This document shows positions 24,755-33,248 of a stretch of DNA of 64,000 nt, piece by piece (position 1 is the first letter of the stretch; each line of letters begins with the position of its first letter). The translations under genes and the position numbers were made by a program. The stretch spans positions 2,914,001-2,978,000 of the forward strand of contig CP014761.1 of assembly GCA_001647635.1 (NCBI GenBank). The letters run 5' to 3'. This stretch comes from Leifsonia xyli (GTDB lineage: Bacteria; Actinomycetota; Actinomycetes; Actinomycetales; Microbacteriaceae). The notes below the pieces were generated by a model, which saw nothing but the letters and a program-made list of their open reading frames with translations, was not told where the DNA came from and searched no databases.

Positions 24755-25945
24755 TCAGCGGAAGAGCGAGCGCGGCGTCCCGGCATCGGGATCCAGGGCC
24801 CGCTGCACGACCATGACGGCCGCGCCGATGACGCCCCCGGTCTCGCCGGAGCGGGATTGGGTGATGGTGAGGTGCTGCGTCGCCAGGGGCGTCGAGCGCT
24901 GGTAGACGACCTCCCGCATCCCGGCGAGGAGCTGCTCGCCGACGCGGGAGAGGCTGCCGCCGACGACGATCACCGACGGATTGAGGAGGTTGACGCAGGT
25001 GGCGACCACCGCGCCGAGGTCGCGGCCCGCCTGGCGGATCGCCTCGAGCACGCGCGGATTGCCTGTGCGCGCCAGCTCCACCACATCGTCGCTGGTGGAG
25101 GCGGGGAAGCCCAGCGCGGTCAGCGTGCGCGCGATCGCCGGACCGCTCACCAGCGCCTCCAGGTCGGCATCCTGCTCGCCGTGCCTGGGTGTGTCGGTGC
25201 CGAACGGGACGCGCACGTGCCCGAGGTCGCCGGCCGAGCCGAGTGCCCCGCGCTGCAGCCGGCCGCCGCTGATGATCCCCGCGCCGACGCCTGTCGCCAC
25301 CTTGACGAACAGCAGGTCGGTCTCCTCGGGCCACATCAGCGTCTGCTCGCCCAGTGCGAGGAGGTTCACGTCGTTGTCGACCAGGACCGGCACGTCGAAC
25401 ACCCGCCGGATGTAGCGCGGGATGTCGAACCGGTCCCACCCCGGCATGATCGGCGGATTGACCGGCAGGCCGGTCGAGTGCTCCACGGGACCCGGGACGC
25501 CGACGCCCACGCCGATCAGGTCCTCTGGGCGGCGACCGGAGTCGGAGTAGAGCTCGCAGGCGATCTCGAGCGCCCAATCCAGGATGTCCGCGGGCCCGTC
25601 GGCGATCGCGAGGCGCTCCGACCGGCTCGCCATGATGTTCCCGGACAGGTCGGCGAGGGCGACCACGCCGTGCGTCGCGCCGAGGTCGATCGCGAGGACG
25701 ACCCGCGACTCCGAGTTGAAGCGGATCCGCGCCGGAGGCCGGCCGCCGGAAGAGGGGTCGTCCCCGGCAGGGATCACGAGGCCAGCGGCGGTGAGCAGGT
25801 CGATGCGGGACGCGATGGTCGAGCGGGCCATGCCCGTCAACTCGGCTAGTTGCGCGCGCGTCCGAGGGATGCCGTCGCGCAGGATCGTCAGCAACTCGGC
25901 GGCGTCTGCGGCGACGAGCGCAGAATCGCGCGCGCTGTCGGTCAT
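24755..25945 (-). CDS. ROK family transcriptional regulator
   Basis: A 396-residue regulator. The N-terminal winged helix (~15-70) contains RTRAQLAELTGMARSTIASR. The ROK domain follows with LAIDLGATHGVVAL, VGVGVPGPVEHSTG, VDNDVNLLALGE and GVGAGIISGGRLQRG; the usual zinc cysteine cluster of ROK kinases is absent, which fits a regulator rather than a sugar kinase. The Met at 25945 begins just before the helix-turn-helix. It lies between the ThuA unit (same strand) and the divergent TIM-barrel/dehydrogenase operon, so it probably controls both. The effector is likely a sugar. Confidence 0.9.
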   Translation of the reverse strand: MTDSARDSALVAADAAELLTILRDGIPRTRAQLAELTGMARSTIASRIDLLTAAGLVIPAGDDPSSGGRPPARIRFNSESRVVLAIDLGATHGVVALADLSGNIMASRSERLAIADGPADILDWALEIACELYSDSGRRPEDLIGVGVGVPGPVEHSTGLPVNPPIMPGWDRFDIPRYIRRVFDVPVLVDNDVNLLALGEQTLMWPEETDLLFVKVATGVGAGIISGGRLQRGALGSAGDLGHVRVPFGTDTPRHGEQDADLEALVSGPAIARTLTALGFPASTSDDVVELARTGNPRVLEAIRQAGRDLGAVVATCVNLLNPSVIVVGGSLSRVGEQLLAGMREVVYQRSTPLATQHLTITQSRSGETGGVIGAAVMVVQRALDPDAGTPRSLFR

Positions 25946-25985
25946 GACGGTATTGAACCACAGTGTCGTCCCACAGCCCAAAGAT

Positions 25986-25995
25986 ATGCATGCAT
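25986..25995. promoter_or_regulatory. 10-bp palindrome in the ROK/epimerase divergent region
   Basis: ATGCATGCAT is self-complementary and lies 15 nt upstream of the TTGACA box of the rightward operon, within the only AT-rich stretch between the divergent genes. An operator role is inferred and weaker than that of the 24703-24716 site, since the two do not share a motif. Confidence 0.3.
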
Positions 25996-26009
25996 CAGTC
26001 GACTTTTGA

Positions 26010-26038
26010 TTGACACCCGGCAGAAGTCCGGCTTGAAT
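26010..26038 (+). promoter_or_regulatory. promoter of the rightward sugar operon
   Basis: TTGACA (26010-26015) and TTGAAT (26033-26038) are separated by 17 nt, a good vegetative promoter. It would start transcription near 26045, leaving a ~50-nt leader to the ATG at 26094. Confidence 0.6.
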
Positions 26039-26093
26039 GGATCTCGCGCCCTTTCGAGCGCATCCACACCGCAACGAACTCGACGAGGAGAAC

Positions 26094-26837
26094 ATGTCGA
26101 CGTCCCCAGTCTCCGTGCAGCTCTACACGGTCCGTGAACTCCTGACCGAGGACACGGTCGGAACCCTCAGGCGGATCGCCGACATCGGGTTCACCCAGGT
26201 CGAGCCGTTCGCCTTCCTCAGCTTCGGCGACGCGCTGCGCCAGGGTCTCGGCGAGGCCGGCCTCAGCGCCCCCACCACCCACCAGGGCTTCCTCGGCGGC
26301 GACCTCGACGAGGTCTTCGGCGCCGCGAAGGAGCTCGGCATCCAGACGGTGATCGACCCGTTCGTCGCGCCCGAGAAGTGGCAGACCGCGGAGGACGTCG
26401 CGCAGACCGCCGACCAGCTCAACGCCGCGGCCGAGGTGGCCGCCCGCCACGGCATCCGCGTCGGCTACCACAACCACGACCACGAGATCTCCAGCACGAT
26501 CGAGGGCGTCACGGCGCTCGAGTTCTTCGCCGGCCGGCTCGCGCCCGAGGTCGTCCTCGAGGTCGACACCTACTGGGTGGCCGTCGGCGGCGTCGACCCC
26601 GTCGCCTACCTGCCCAAGCTCGGCGACCGCGTCGTCGCGCTCCACATCAAGGACGGCCCCGGCACCCACGACAACAAGGATCAGGTCGCGGTCGGCCAGG
26701 GCTCGCTCCCCATCGAGCAGATCATCGCCGCGGCGCCGAACGCGCTGCGCGTCATCGAGCTCGACGACTCGCGCGGCGACCGCTTCCAGGCCGTGGCCGA
26801 CAGCTTCGCCTTCCTCTCCGCCAAGGGCCTCGCATGA
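26094..26837 (+). CDS. sugar phosphate isomerase/epimerase (AP endonuclease 2-type TIM barrel)
   Basis: A 247-residue TIM barrel beginning VSVQLYTVRELL. Metal-site blocks are GYHNHDHE, VVLEVDTYWVAVGGVDP and VALHIKDGP, with a final Glu in VIELDDS. Family members isomerise, epimerise, or eliminate/hydrate keto-sugars. GACGAGGAG precedes the ATG by 3 nt, so this start was preferred to the longer reading at 26037. It is the first gene of a four-gene operon and overlaps the next by 4 nt. In the levoglucosan pathway two proteins of this fold act between two Gfo/Idh/MocA enzymes, the same set as here. Confidence 0.88.
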   Translation: MSTSPVSVQLYTVRELLTEDTVGTLRRIADIGFTQVEPFAFLSFGDALRQGLGEAGLSAPTTHQGFLGGDLDEVFGAAKELGIQTVIDPFVAPEKWQTAEDVAQTADQLNAAAEVAARHGIRVGYHNHDHEISSTIEGVTALEFFAGRLAPEVVLEVDTYWVAVGGVDPVAYLPKLGDRVVALHIKDGPGTHDNKDQVAVGQGSLPIEQIIAAAPNALRVIELDDSRGDRFQAVADSFAFLSAKGLA

Positions 26838-27931
26838 GCCGCGGCGTCGTCGGCGTCGGCGTCATCGGTGCGGGCGTCATCAGCAACGAGTACCTCGGCA
26901 ACCTCACCAGCTTCCCCGACCTCGACGTCCGGTTCGTCGCCGACATCGACGTCGAGCGGGCGCGGGCGCAGGCGGAGAAGTTCGGCGTTCCCGGCTCGGG
27001 CACCGTCGAGGAGCTCCTCGCCGACGACGCCATCGAGATCGTCGTCAACCTGACCATCCCCAAGGTTCACGTCGAGGTGGCGCTCCAGGCGCTCGCCGCA
27101 GGCAAGAACGTGTGGAGCGAGAAGCCGTTCGCGCTCGATCGTGCCAGCGGCCGAGAGCTGCTCGAGGCGGGGCACGCCGCGGGGCTCCGCGTCGCGACCG
27201 CTCCGGACACGTTCCTCGGGTCGGGCATCCAGTCGGCCCGCCGCCTGGTCGAGAACGGCGACATCGGAGCGCCGCTCACCGCCCTCACCCTGCTGCAGAG
27301 CCCGGGTCCGGAGTCATGGCATCCCAACCCCGACTTCCTGTTCCAGGAGGGCGCCGGCCCGCTGTTCGACATCGGCCCGTACTACCTCACCGCTCTGGTG
27401 CAGCTGTTCGGTCCCGTGGCCCGGGTGAGTGCGACGGCCTCGAAGGCCCGCGAGACCCGCGTCATCGGCTCCGGCCCCCGCGCCGGCGAGTCGTTCGCCG
27501 TCACCGTCCCGACGCACGTGAGCGCGCTCTACGAGTTCGAGAGCGGCCAGACCGCGCAGTCGGTCTTCAGCTTCGACTCCAAGCTCGGCCGGACGCAGTT
27601 CGAGGTGGCCGGACTCGACGGCACTCTCGTCGTGCCTGACCCGAACACCTTCGAAGGCGAGCTCATCGTGCACGGGGCGAAGGGCATCGAGACGTTCCCG
27701 TCGACCGGCACCACCGCCACACGCGGCATCGGGGTGGTCGAACTGGCCCGCGCCATCCGCGCCGGTGTGCCGGAGCGCGCTTCGGGGGAGCAGGCGTACC
27801 ACGTGCTCGACATCATGGTCTCGACGATCGAGGCGGGGGAGTCCCGCACGCCCGTCGAGGTCCAGAGCACGGTCGAGGTCGCGCCGGCGCTGCCGGAGGA
27901 CTGGGACCCGCGCGCGGCGACCCTGGCCTAG
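26834..27931 (+). CDS. Gfo/Idh/MocA family oxidoreductase
   Basis: A 365-residue NAD(P)-dependent enzyme: Rossmann motif GVIGAGVISNEY (~8-19), catalytic lysine in WSEKPFALD, and second-domain block GPLFDIGPYYLTALV. The start overlaps the previous stop (ATGA). The pattern with DIGPYY and a tail EVAPALPEDW resembles LgdC/YisS-like dehydrogenases more than inositol dehydrogenases, but this is a weak visual call. Second gene of the four-gene operon, so a keto-sugar oxidation or reduction step is inferred. Confidence 0.88.
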   Translation: MSRGVVGVGVIGAGVISNEYLGNLTSFPDLDVRFVADIDVERARAQAEKFGVPGSGTVEELLADDAIEIVVNLTIPKVHVEVALQALAAGKNVWSEKPFALDRASGRELLEAGHAAGLRVATAPDTFLGSGIQSARRLVENGDIGAPLTALTLLQSPGPESWHPNPDFLFQEGAGPLFDIGPYYLTALVQLFGPVARVSATASKARETRVIGSGPRAGESFAVTVPTHVSALYEFESGQTAQSVFSFDSKLGRTQFEVAGLDGTLVVPDPNTFEGELIVHGAKGIETFPSTGTTATRGIGVVELARAIRAGVPERASGEQAYHVLDIMVSTIEAGESRTPVEVQSTVEVAPALPEDWDPRAATLA

Positions 27932-27940
27932 GGCGGCGAG

Positions 27941-29092
27941 ATGACGGACGGAACGCATCCGAACATCGCCGCGACGAGCGGCGGACTGACGCGGCGCGAA
28001 GAGAGCGCAGCCGGGGCGCGGCTCCGGGTGGCGATCGTGGGTGGCGGCTTCATGGCCGAGGTGCACTCGCGCGCGGCGCGGGCCGCGCGCGCCGAGCTCG
28101 CCGGCATCGCGTCGTCGTCGCCGGAGCGCTCGGCGGCCGCGGCGGAGCGCCTCGGCATCGCGCGCGCCTACGGCTCGCTCGACGAGCTGCTCGCCGATGA
28201 CGCGATCGACGTCGTGCACGTGACCACGCCGAACGCGCTCCATGCCGAGCAGGCGTCGGCGGTGTTGGCGTCCGGCAAGGACGTCATCTGCGAGAAGCCG
28301 CTGGCGACCACCGTCGCCGATGCCGAGGCGCTGGTCGCGGCGGCGGAAGGCCGGACGGCGACCGTTCCGTTCGTCTACCGCTTTCACCCGCTGGTCCGGG
28401 AGGCCCGCTTCAGGTTCGCCTCGGGGCAGGCCGGCCGGGTGCTCAGCATCAACGCGTCGTACCTGCAGGACTGGCTGCTCGGCGCGGGCGACGACAACTG
28501 GCGGGTCGACTCCGAGAAGGGCGGCCGGTCCCGCGCCTTCGCCGACATCGGCTCTCACCTGGTCGACCTCGTGGAGTTCGTCAGCGGCGACCGGGTCAGC
28601 CGGGTCTCCGCCACCAAGCGCACGGTGTTCACCGAGCGCGCCTCGCACGCGAACATCACCACCGAGGACGCCGTGGCGGTCGTCGTCGAGACGCACTCGG
28701 GCGCGCTCGGCACCCTTCTGGTCTCGCAGGTCGCTCCCGGCCGCAAGAACCGGCTGTGGCTCGAGATCGCCGGCAGCGAGGAGAGCGTCGCGTTCGACCA
28801 GGAGCAGCCGGAGACGCTGTGGGTGGGCCGCCGCAAGGGCAGCCTGATCATCCCGCGCGACGCCGACCAGCTCAGCGACGATGCGGCACGGCTGTCAATC
28901 GTGCCTTCCGGGCACCCGCAGGGCTACCAGGACGCGTTCAACGCGTTCGTCGCCGACAGCTACGCGGCGGTCGCCGGCGAAAGCCCGGACGGCCTGCCGC
29001 GCTTCACCGACGGCCTTCGGGCCGTGCGGATCACGGACGCAGTGATCGACTCGGCCGAGTCGGGCACCTGGATCGAGATGGGAACGGATTGA
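27941..29092 (+). CDS. Gfo/Idh/MocA family oxidoreductase (levoglucosan dehydrogenase-like)
   Basis: A 383-residue dehydrogenase with an extra ~25-residue N-terminus before the NAD motif [13 protein letters not shown]. The catalytic lysine is in ICEKPLATT. Blocks [24 protein letters not shown] and [10 protein letters not shown] also occur in the levoglucosan dehydrogenase branch of this family as I remember it. That branch oxidises C3 of 1,6-anhydroglucose with NAD. The gene follows its neighbour after 9 nt and its stop shares a base with the next start (TGATG). Confidence 0.87.
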   Translation: MTDGTHPNIAATSGGLTRREESAAGARLRVAIVGGGFMAEVHSRAARAARAELAGIASSSPERSAAAAERLGIARAYGSLDELLADDAIDVVHVTTPNALHAEQASAVLASGKDVICEKPLATTVADAEALVAAAEGRTATVPFVYRFHPLVREARFRFASGQAGRVLSINASYLQDWLLGAGDDNWRVDSEKGGRSRAFADIGSHLVDLVEFVSGDRVSRVSATKRTVFTERASHANITTEDAVAVVVETHSGALGTLLVSQVAPGRKNRLWLEIAGSEESVAFDQEQPETLWVGRRKGSLIIPRDADQLSDDAARLSIVPSGHPQGYQDAFNAFVADSYAAVAGESPDGLPRFTDGLRAVRITDAVIDSAESGTWIEMGTD

Positions 29093-30135
29093 TGACGGAC
29101 GCCCTCGCAACGGACAACACCTCGGGTCGGACGCACCCGGTCACCCTGTTCACCGGCCAGTGGGCCGACCTCACCCTCGAGGAGGTCGCGAAGCACGCCT
29201 CCGAGTGGGGCTATGACGGACTCGAGATCGCCTGCTCGGGCGAGCACCTGGATGTCTGGCGCGCGGCGGAGGACGACGACTACCTGCAGGGCCGCCTCGA
29301 TCTCCTCGACCGCTACGGGCTGAAGGTCTGGGCCGTCTCCAACCACCTCAAGGGTCAGGCGGTCTGCGACGACCCGATCGACTTCCGCCACCAGGCGATC
29401 GTCGGCTCGAAGGTCTGGGGCGACGGCGACCCCGAGGGTGTCCGCCAGCGCGCAGCCGAGGAGCTCAAGCTCACCGCGAAGGTCGCCCGCAAGCTCGGCG
29501 TGGACACCGTGGTCGGCTTCACCGGTTCGAGCATCTGGCCGTACGTGGCGCAGTTCCCGCCGGTGCCCGCGTCCGTCATCGACGCCGGCTACCAGGACTT
29601 CGCCGACCGCTGGAACCCGATCCTCGACGTGTTCGACGGCGAAGGTGTGCGGTTCGCGCACGAGGTGCACCCGTCCGAGATCGCGTACGACTACTGGACC
29701 AGCGTCCGCACCCTCGAGGCGATCGACCACCGCGAGGCCTTCGGCTTCAACTGGGATCCGTCGCACATGATGTGGCAGGACATCGACCCGGTCGGCTTCA
29801 TCGTCGACTTCCAGGACCGCATCTACCACGTCGACTGCAAGGACACGCGCCTGCGCCCGAAGAACGGCCGTGCCGGCGTGCTCGGCTCCCACCTGCCGTG
29901 GGGCGAGCCCCGCCGCGGCTGGGACTTCGTGTCCACCGGTCACGGCGACGTGCCGTGGGAGGACGCCTTCCGGGCGCTCGAGTCCATCGGCTACGCCGGC
30001 CCCATCTCGATCGAGTGGGAGGACGCCGGCATGGACCGCCTGCACGGTGCGAAGGAGGCGGTCGGCTACATCCGCTCTCTGCTGTGGAAGCAGCCGACGG
30101 CGTCGTTCGACGCCGCGTTCAGCAACCAGGACTGA
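29092..30135 (+). CDS. sugar phosphate isomerase/epimerase-like TIM barrel
   Basis: A 347-residue TIM barrel. Likely metal ligands are in [31 protein letters not shown] and [11 protein letters not shown] (Glu, Asp, His, Glu). It is longer than the first TIM-barrel gene by about 100 residues, as in enzymes that eliminate or deglycosylate 3-keto-glycosides (C-glycoside and levoglucosan pathways). The ATG shares a base with the previous stop. It is the last gene of the operon and is followed by a 12-bp-stem hairpin. The elimination role is inferred from context. Confidence 0.87.
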   Translation: MTDALATDNTSGRTHPVTLFTGQWADLTLEEVAKHASEWGYDGLEIACSGEHLDVWRAAEDDDYLQGRLDLLDRYGLKVWAVSNHLKGQAVCDDPIDFRHQAIVGSKVWGDGDPEGVRQRAAEELKLTAKVARKLGVDTVVGFTGSSIWPYVAQFPPVPASVIDAGYQDFADRWNPILDVFDGEGVRFAHEVHPSEIAYDYWTSVRTLEAIDHREAFGFNWDPSHMMWQDIDPVGFIVDFQDRIYHVDCKDTRLRPKNGRAGVLGSHLPWGEPRRGWDFVSTGHGDVPWEDAFRALESIGYAGPISIEWEDAGMDRLHGAKEAVGYIRSLLWKQPTASFDAAFSNQD

Positions 30136-30142
30136 CGCTCAG

Positions 30143-30179
30143 CCGCCGACCCGGAACTCCGAGAGCACCGGGTCGGCGG
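30143..30179. terminator. hairpin between convergent genes after the sugar operon
   Basis: CCGCCGACCCGG (30143-30154) and CCGGGTCGGCGG (30168-30179) form a perfect 12-bp stem with a 13-nt loop. It lies between the stops of convergent genes and could serve both strands. No T-tract is present. Confidence 0.65.
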
Positions 30180-30207
30180 AGTGGCGCGCCCTGCCCGCCC
30201 GCGCGTC

Positions 30208-30654
30208 TCATGCGACGTCGAGCACCCACGTCACCCCGAAGCGGTCGGTCAGCATCCCGAAACCCGCCGACCAGGCGGATGCCGCCAACGGCTCGACGAC
30301 GGTAGCGCCGTCGGCCAGGCGGTCCCAGTAGTCGCGGACCTCATCCAGACTGGACCCGCGGACGGAGACGAAGAACGACTGACCCGTGAGCGTCAGGCCG
30401 TTCTCGCGGCGGGTGGCCTCGCTCGCGGCCGGGCCGTTCGCTCCCGGAACGTCGTAGGCCATGAGCCGCAGTCCCGCGGGCGAGTCGACACGGCCGAAGA
30501 TGACACGGGTCGCATCCGGAGCGTCGGCGGGCATCCCGAGCTCGCCATAGGTGGTCGTGGTGGCGGTGCCGCCGAACGCAGCGGCGTAGAAGTCGAGAGC
30601 CTCGCGGGCGCGGCCGTCGCGGAAGTTGAGGTGGGTGGTGGTCTCGATGGTCAT
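30208..30654 (-). CDS. VOC family protein (PhnB/glyoxalase-like)
   Basis: A 148-residue PhnB-type VOC protein: HLNFRDGRAREALDFYAAAFGG at the start (key LNF.G.A.eAl.FY...FGG), then MAYDVPG, LTGQSFFVSVRG and FGMLTDRFGVTWVL. Such proteins bind a metal or small ligand; the function of most is unknown. The Met at 30654 was chosen because it begins the conserved strand and follows AGAGGAC. It is divergent from a WYL/YafY regulator, a frequent pairing, and a shared 11-bp inverted repeat lies between them. Confidence 0.87.
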   Translation of the reverse strand: MTIETTTHLNFRDGRAREALDFYAAAFGGTATTTTYGELGMPADAPDATRVIFGRVDSPAGLRLMAYDVPGANGPAASEATRRENGLTLTGQSFFVSVRGSSLDEVRDYWDRLADGATVVEPLAASAWSAGFGMLTDRFGVTWVLDVA

Positions 30655-30701
30655 GATGTCCTCTCGGTGCCGGGTCCGTCCCGGCTCCGCCAGCCTCACA
30701 G

Positions 30702-30730
30702 CAGAAGAGGACGCGATCGGTCCTCTTCTG
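30702..30730. promoter_or_regulatory. 11-bp inverted repeat between VOC and WYL genes (operator candidate)
   Basis: CAGAAGAGGAC (30702-30712) and GTCCTCTTCTG (30720-30730) are exact complements around GCGATCG. The right arm ends 4 nt before the -10-like GAGAAT (30735-30740) of the WYL gene, so binding there would control both divergent genes. The WYL regulator is the natural ligand. Confidence 0.65.
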
Positions 30731-30746
30731 GGGTGAGAATCGGATC

Positions 30747-31736
30747 ATGACCGCCACTTCGTCCCGCATGCTCGAGATGCTGTCGCTCCTGCAGGCGCGC
30801 CGAGACTGGCCCGGCGCGGAGCTCGCCGAGCGGCTGGCGGTGACCACCCGCACGGTGCGTCGCGACGTCGAACGGCTCCGCGGGCTCGGTTACCGGATCG
30901 AGACGCTGAAAGGGCCGGCCGGCGGCTACCGGCTCGGCGCGGGCTCCGAACTTCCGCCCCTGCTCTTCGACGAGGAGCAGGCGGTGGCGGTCGCGGTCGC
31001 GCTGCAGAACGCCGGCGCGTCGGGCGCGGCCATCGAGGAGGCGGCGGCGCGCGCCCTCGCCACCGTACGGCAGGTCATGCCCTCGCGCTTACGCCACCGC
31101 ATCGACGGCCTCCGCTTCGACCGGCCCGCGGGCCCCCAGGAGTCCGTAGCGCCGGACGTGCTCACGGCCGTCAGCGACGCCGTCCGCGCGCGGAGGGTGC
31201 TGCGGTTCGACTACGCCGACGCCGACGGTCCCGCCCGGCGCACGGAGCCGCGCGGCCTGGTCGCCCGTGATGGGCGCTGGTACCTCGTCGCGTGGGACCT
31301 CGACCGCGACGACTGGCGGATCTTCCGCCTCGACCGTCTCCGCCCGCGCGTCCCTGCCGGCGGCCCGTTCCGCGAGCGCCCCCTCCCGAACGGAGACGCG
31401 GTCCGCTTCGTGGATGCGCGGTTCCGCGGCTCGGACGGCGACGGCTGGCCCTGCACCGGCGAGGCGATCCTGCACGTGCCTGCGGCCGAAGCGGCGCTCT
31501 GGCTGCCGGACGCGGTCGTGGAACCCCGAGGCGACGCCGCCTGCCGCGTGATCGCCGGATCCTGGTCGTGGATGGGCTTGGTGGCGTCGCTCGCACGCTT
31601 CGACGCCGCGTTCGACATCGTCGGACCTCCGGAGTTCAGGGAAGCCGCTGCGGTTCTTGCTCGTCGCTCGGCTGCCGCCGCGACCGTCGGTCCAGCACCC
31701 ACGCCCGCGCACCCGCGACGATCGACGCCAGGATGA
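30747..31736 (+). CDS. WYL domain-containing DeoR/YafY-type transcriptional regulator
   Basis: A 329-residue regulator. The N-terminal winged helix (~8-60) has LAERLAVTTRTVRRDVERLR. The WYL part follows with RVLRFDYADADG, RTEPRGLVARDGRWYLVAWDL and IFRLDRL. WYL domains bind ligands, often nucleic acids or small molecules. The ATG lies 6 nt after GAGAAT, consistent with a leaderless transcript. Its last ~34 codons are antisense to the convergent DedA gene (101-nt overlap), so the C-terminal extension is lineage-specific or mis-framed. Confidence 0.88.
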   Translation: MTATSSRMLEMLSLLQARRDWPGAELAERLAVTTRTVRRDVERLRGLGYRIETLKGPAGGYRLGAGSELPPLLFDEEQAVAVAVALQNAGASGAAIEEAAARALATVRQVMPSRLRHRIDGLRFDRPAGPQESVAPDVLTAVSDAVRARRVLRFDYADADGPARRTEPRGLVARDGRWYLVAWDLDRDDWRIFRLDRLRPRVPAGGPFRERPLPNGDAVRFVDARFRGSDGDGWPCTGEAILHVPAAEAALWLPDAVVEPRGDAACRVIAGSWSWMGLVASLARFDAAFDIVGPPEFREAAAVLARRSAAAATVGPAPTPAHPRRSTPG

Positions 31737-32286
31737 CGACCCCGGCGACGATGTAGGCGACCGGCCGCACGCTCGGGTTCACCGCGGCGAAGTAGCCGAT
31801 CACGGTGATGAGAACGCTCCAGCTGAGCGCCCCGACGACGTTCGCCGTGAAGAACCGCCAGTACTTCATGGCGCTGATCCCGGCGATCGGCGGGATGAAC
31901 ACGCGGCCCCACGGGATGTACCGGCTGATGACCACCGACCACCAGCCGAACAGCTCGTAGAACCGCTCCGCCCGGCGCACCCCGGCCTGCACCCACCGTC
32001 CGCCACGGGCGGCGAGGTACGGGCGACCCAGCCGCCGCCCCAGCCAGAAGCCGACCTGGTCGCCGAGCACCGCGGCGATGCCGACGCCGATGGCGAGCAC
32101 CCAGATCGACAGCTCGGGGTGCGTCCCGGTCAGAATGCCGGCGCCGAACAGCAGCGAGTCTCCGGTGATGAACGGGATGAAGACGCCGACGAACAGCGCG
32201 GTACCGGCGAAGACCAGTCCCCAGACCGCGAGGTAGAACACGATCGGGCCCACGTCGCCGAGGAAGTTCGCGAGGTCGTGGGCCAT
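31636..32286 (-). CDS. DedA family membrane protein
   Basis: A 216-residue DedA/VTT protein. It has the re-entrant helix regions with FIPFITGDSLLFGAG and GDQVGFWLGRRLGRP, the signature FYELFGWWSVVISRYIPWGR (RYIPWGR with the conserved Arg) and FIPPIAGISAMKYWRFF. DedA proteins are now viewed as lipid scramblases or carriers, e.g. for undecaprenyl phosphate. The charged C-terminus (RRSRRQPSDEQEPQRLP) lies antisense to the WYL gene. Single gene. Confidence 0.9.
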   Translation of the reverse strand: MAHDLANFLGDVGPIVFYLAVWGLVFAGTALFVGVFIPFITGDSLLFGAGILTGTHPELSIWVLAIGVGIAAVLGDQVGFWLGRRLGRPYLAARGGRWVQAGVRRAERFYELFGWWSVVISRYIPWGRVFIPPIAGISAMKYWRFFTANVVGALSWSVLITVIGYFAAVNPSVRPVAYIVAGVVILASIVAGARAWVLDRRSRRQPSDEQEPQRLP

Positions 32287-32319
32287 GATCCGAGCGTATC
32301 GGGCGGCCGCGGCGGCGCG

Positions 32320-32874
32320 TCAGCCGAAGTCGACGTCCGCCGCGTCCACGACCTCGGCCGTGCGTCCCGGTGCCCGGTGGTTCGCCCAGTAGAGGTTGGT
32401 GTGGGCGATCACGAGGTCGGGCGTCGGCGCGCCCCACTCCGACAGGTCTTCGGTCGTGTGCGAGTCCCCGACCAGGGTCACGTCGTACCCGCGCACGAGC
32501 CCGCCGTGGATGGTGGACCGGATGCACTCGTCGGTCTGCGCGCCCGCCACCACGAGCCGCCCGACGCGGGCCTCGGCGAGCACCGACTCCAGGTCGGTGT
32601 CCTCGAACGAGTCCGCGTACGTCTTGTGGACGACGGCCTCGGCCTCCTCCTGCGTCAGCTCGGGCACGAACTGCCAGCCGTCACTGCCGATCGGCATGTT
32701 CTCGGCGTCGGAGTGCTGGATCCACACCACCGGCACGTCCTGTTCGCGCGCCCTATCGACCAGGCCCGAGATGTTGGCCACCACCTCGTCACGGCGGTGG
32801 GCGCCGCCCACCACCCCGTTCTGCACGTCGATCACCAGCAGCGCCGTCGCGGGCCGTTCTTCGAGAGTCGTCAT
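32320..32874 (-). CDS. isochorismatase-family cysteine hydrolase
   Basis: A 184-residue hydrolase with the full catalytic triad: Asp16 in VIDVQNG, Lys84 in VHKTYADSF and Cys117 in GAQTDECIRST, with the preceding cis-peptide GA-Q. Family members hydrolyse amides or vinyl ethers (nicotinamidase, N-carbamoylsarcosine amidase, isochorismatase). The absence of nicotinamidase-type zinc histidines speaks against PncA. Single gene 33 nt from the DedA start; substrate unknown. Confidence 0.9.
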   Translation of the reverse strand: MTTLEERPATALLVIDVQNGVVGGAHRRDEVVANISGLVDRAREQDVPVVWIQHSDAENMPIGSDGWQFVPELTQEEAEAVVHKTYADSFEDTDLESVLAEARVGRLVVAGAQTDECIRSTIHGGLVRGYDVTLVGDSHTTEDLSEWGAPTPDLVIAHTNLYWANHRAPGRTAEVVDAADVDFG

Positions 32875-32972
32875 CGCATCCCCCTTCGTCGAGTGGAACG
32901 CTACCCCTCGCCTCCGACATCGTGCGCCCGCCTGTCTTTTCCCGCGGGCGGGGCGGTCGTAGGGTGTCCCGC

Positions 32973-33239
32973 ATGGGCAGGAGCGCGACCACCGCGCACG
33001 GGCTCGGCTTCCGCGCGGTCCTGGTGAGACCGGGCGAGCCGGACACCGTCGTCTCGGCGAGCGCCGACCACGGCACCGCTCCCGCCGCCCTCCGTGCCCG
33101 CGCGCTGTTCGACGGTCGTGAGGTCTGGGAGATCTTCGTGCTCGACGACGACACCGAGTGGCCCCGCGGAGCGACCTACCGGCTGATCGACCTCATGGAC
33201 GACGCCGGCAACCCGATCGGTCCGTGGCTGGGCGACTAG
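32973..33239 (+). CDS. conserved-looking small protein, unknown function
   Basis: An 88-residue protein with alternating strand-like segments (FRAVLVRPGEPDTVVSASA, EVWEIFVLDDDTEWP, YRLIDLMDDAGNPIGPWLGD). No signal peptide or membrane segment and no recognised domain. The ATG lies 7 nt after TAGGGT (32960-32965), consistent with a leaderless message. Its TAG stop forms the first three bases of the -10-like TAGGCT of the next gene. Confidence 0.65.
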   Translation: MGRSATTAHGLGFRAVLVRPGEPDTVVSASADHGTAPAALRARALFDGREVWEIFVLDDDTEWPRGATYRLIDLMDDAGNPIGPWLGD

Positions 33240-33248
33240 GCTCGCCTC

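Noticed and set aside
24785..25945. Sugar kinase instead of regulator for the ROK gene.
   Set aside because: An N-terminal winged helix is present and the zinc cysteine cluster of ROK kinases is not seen.
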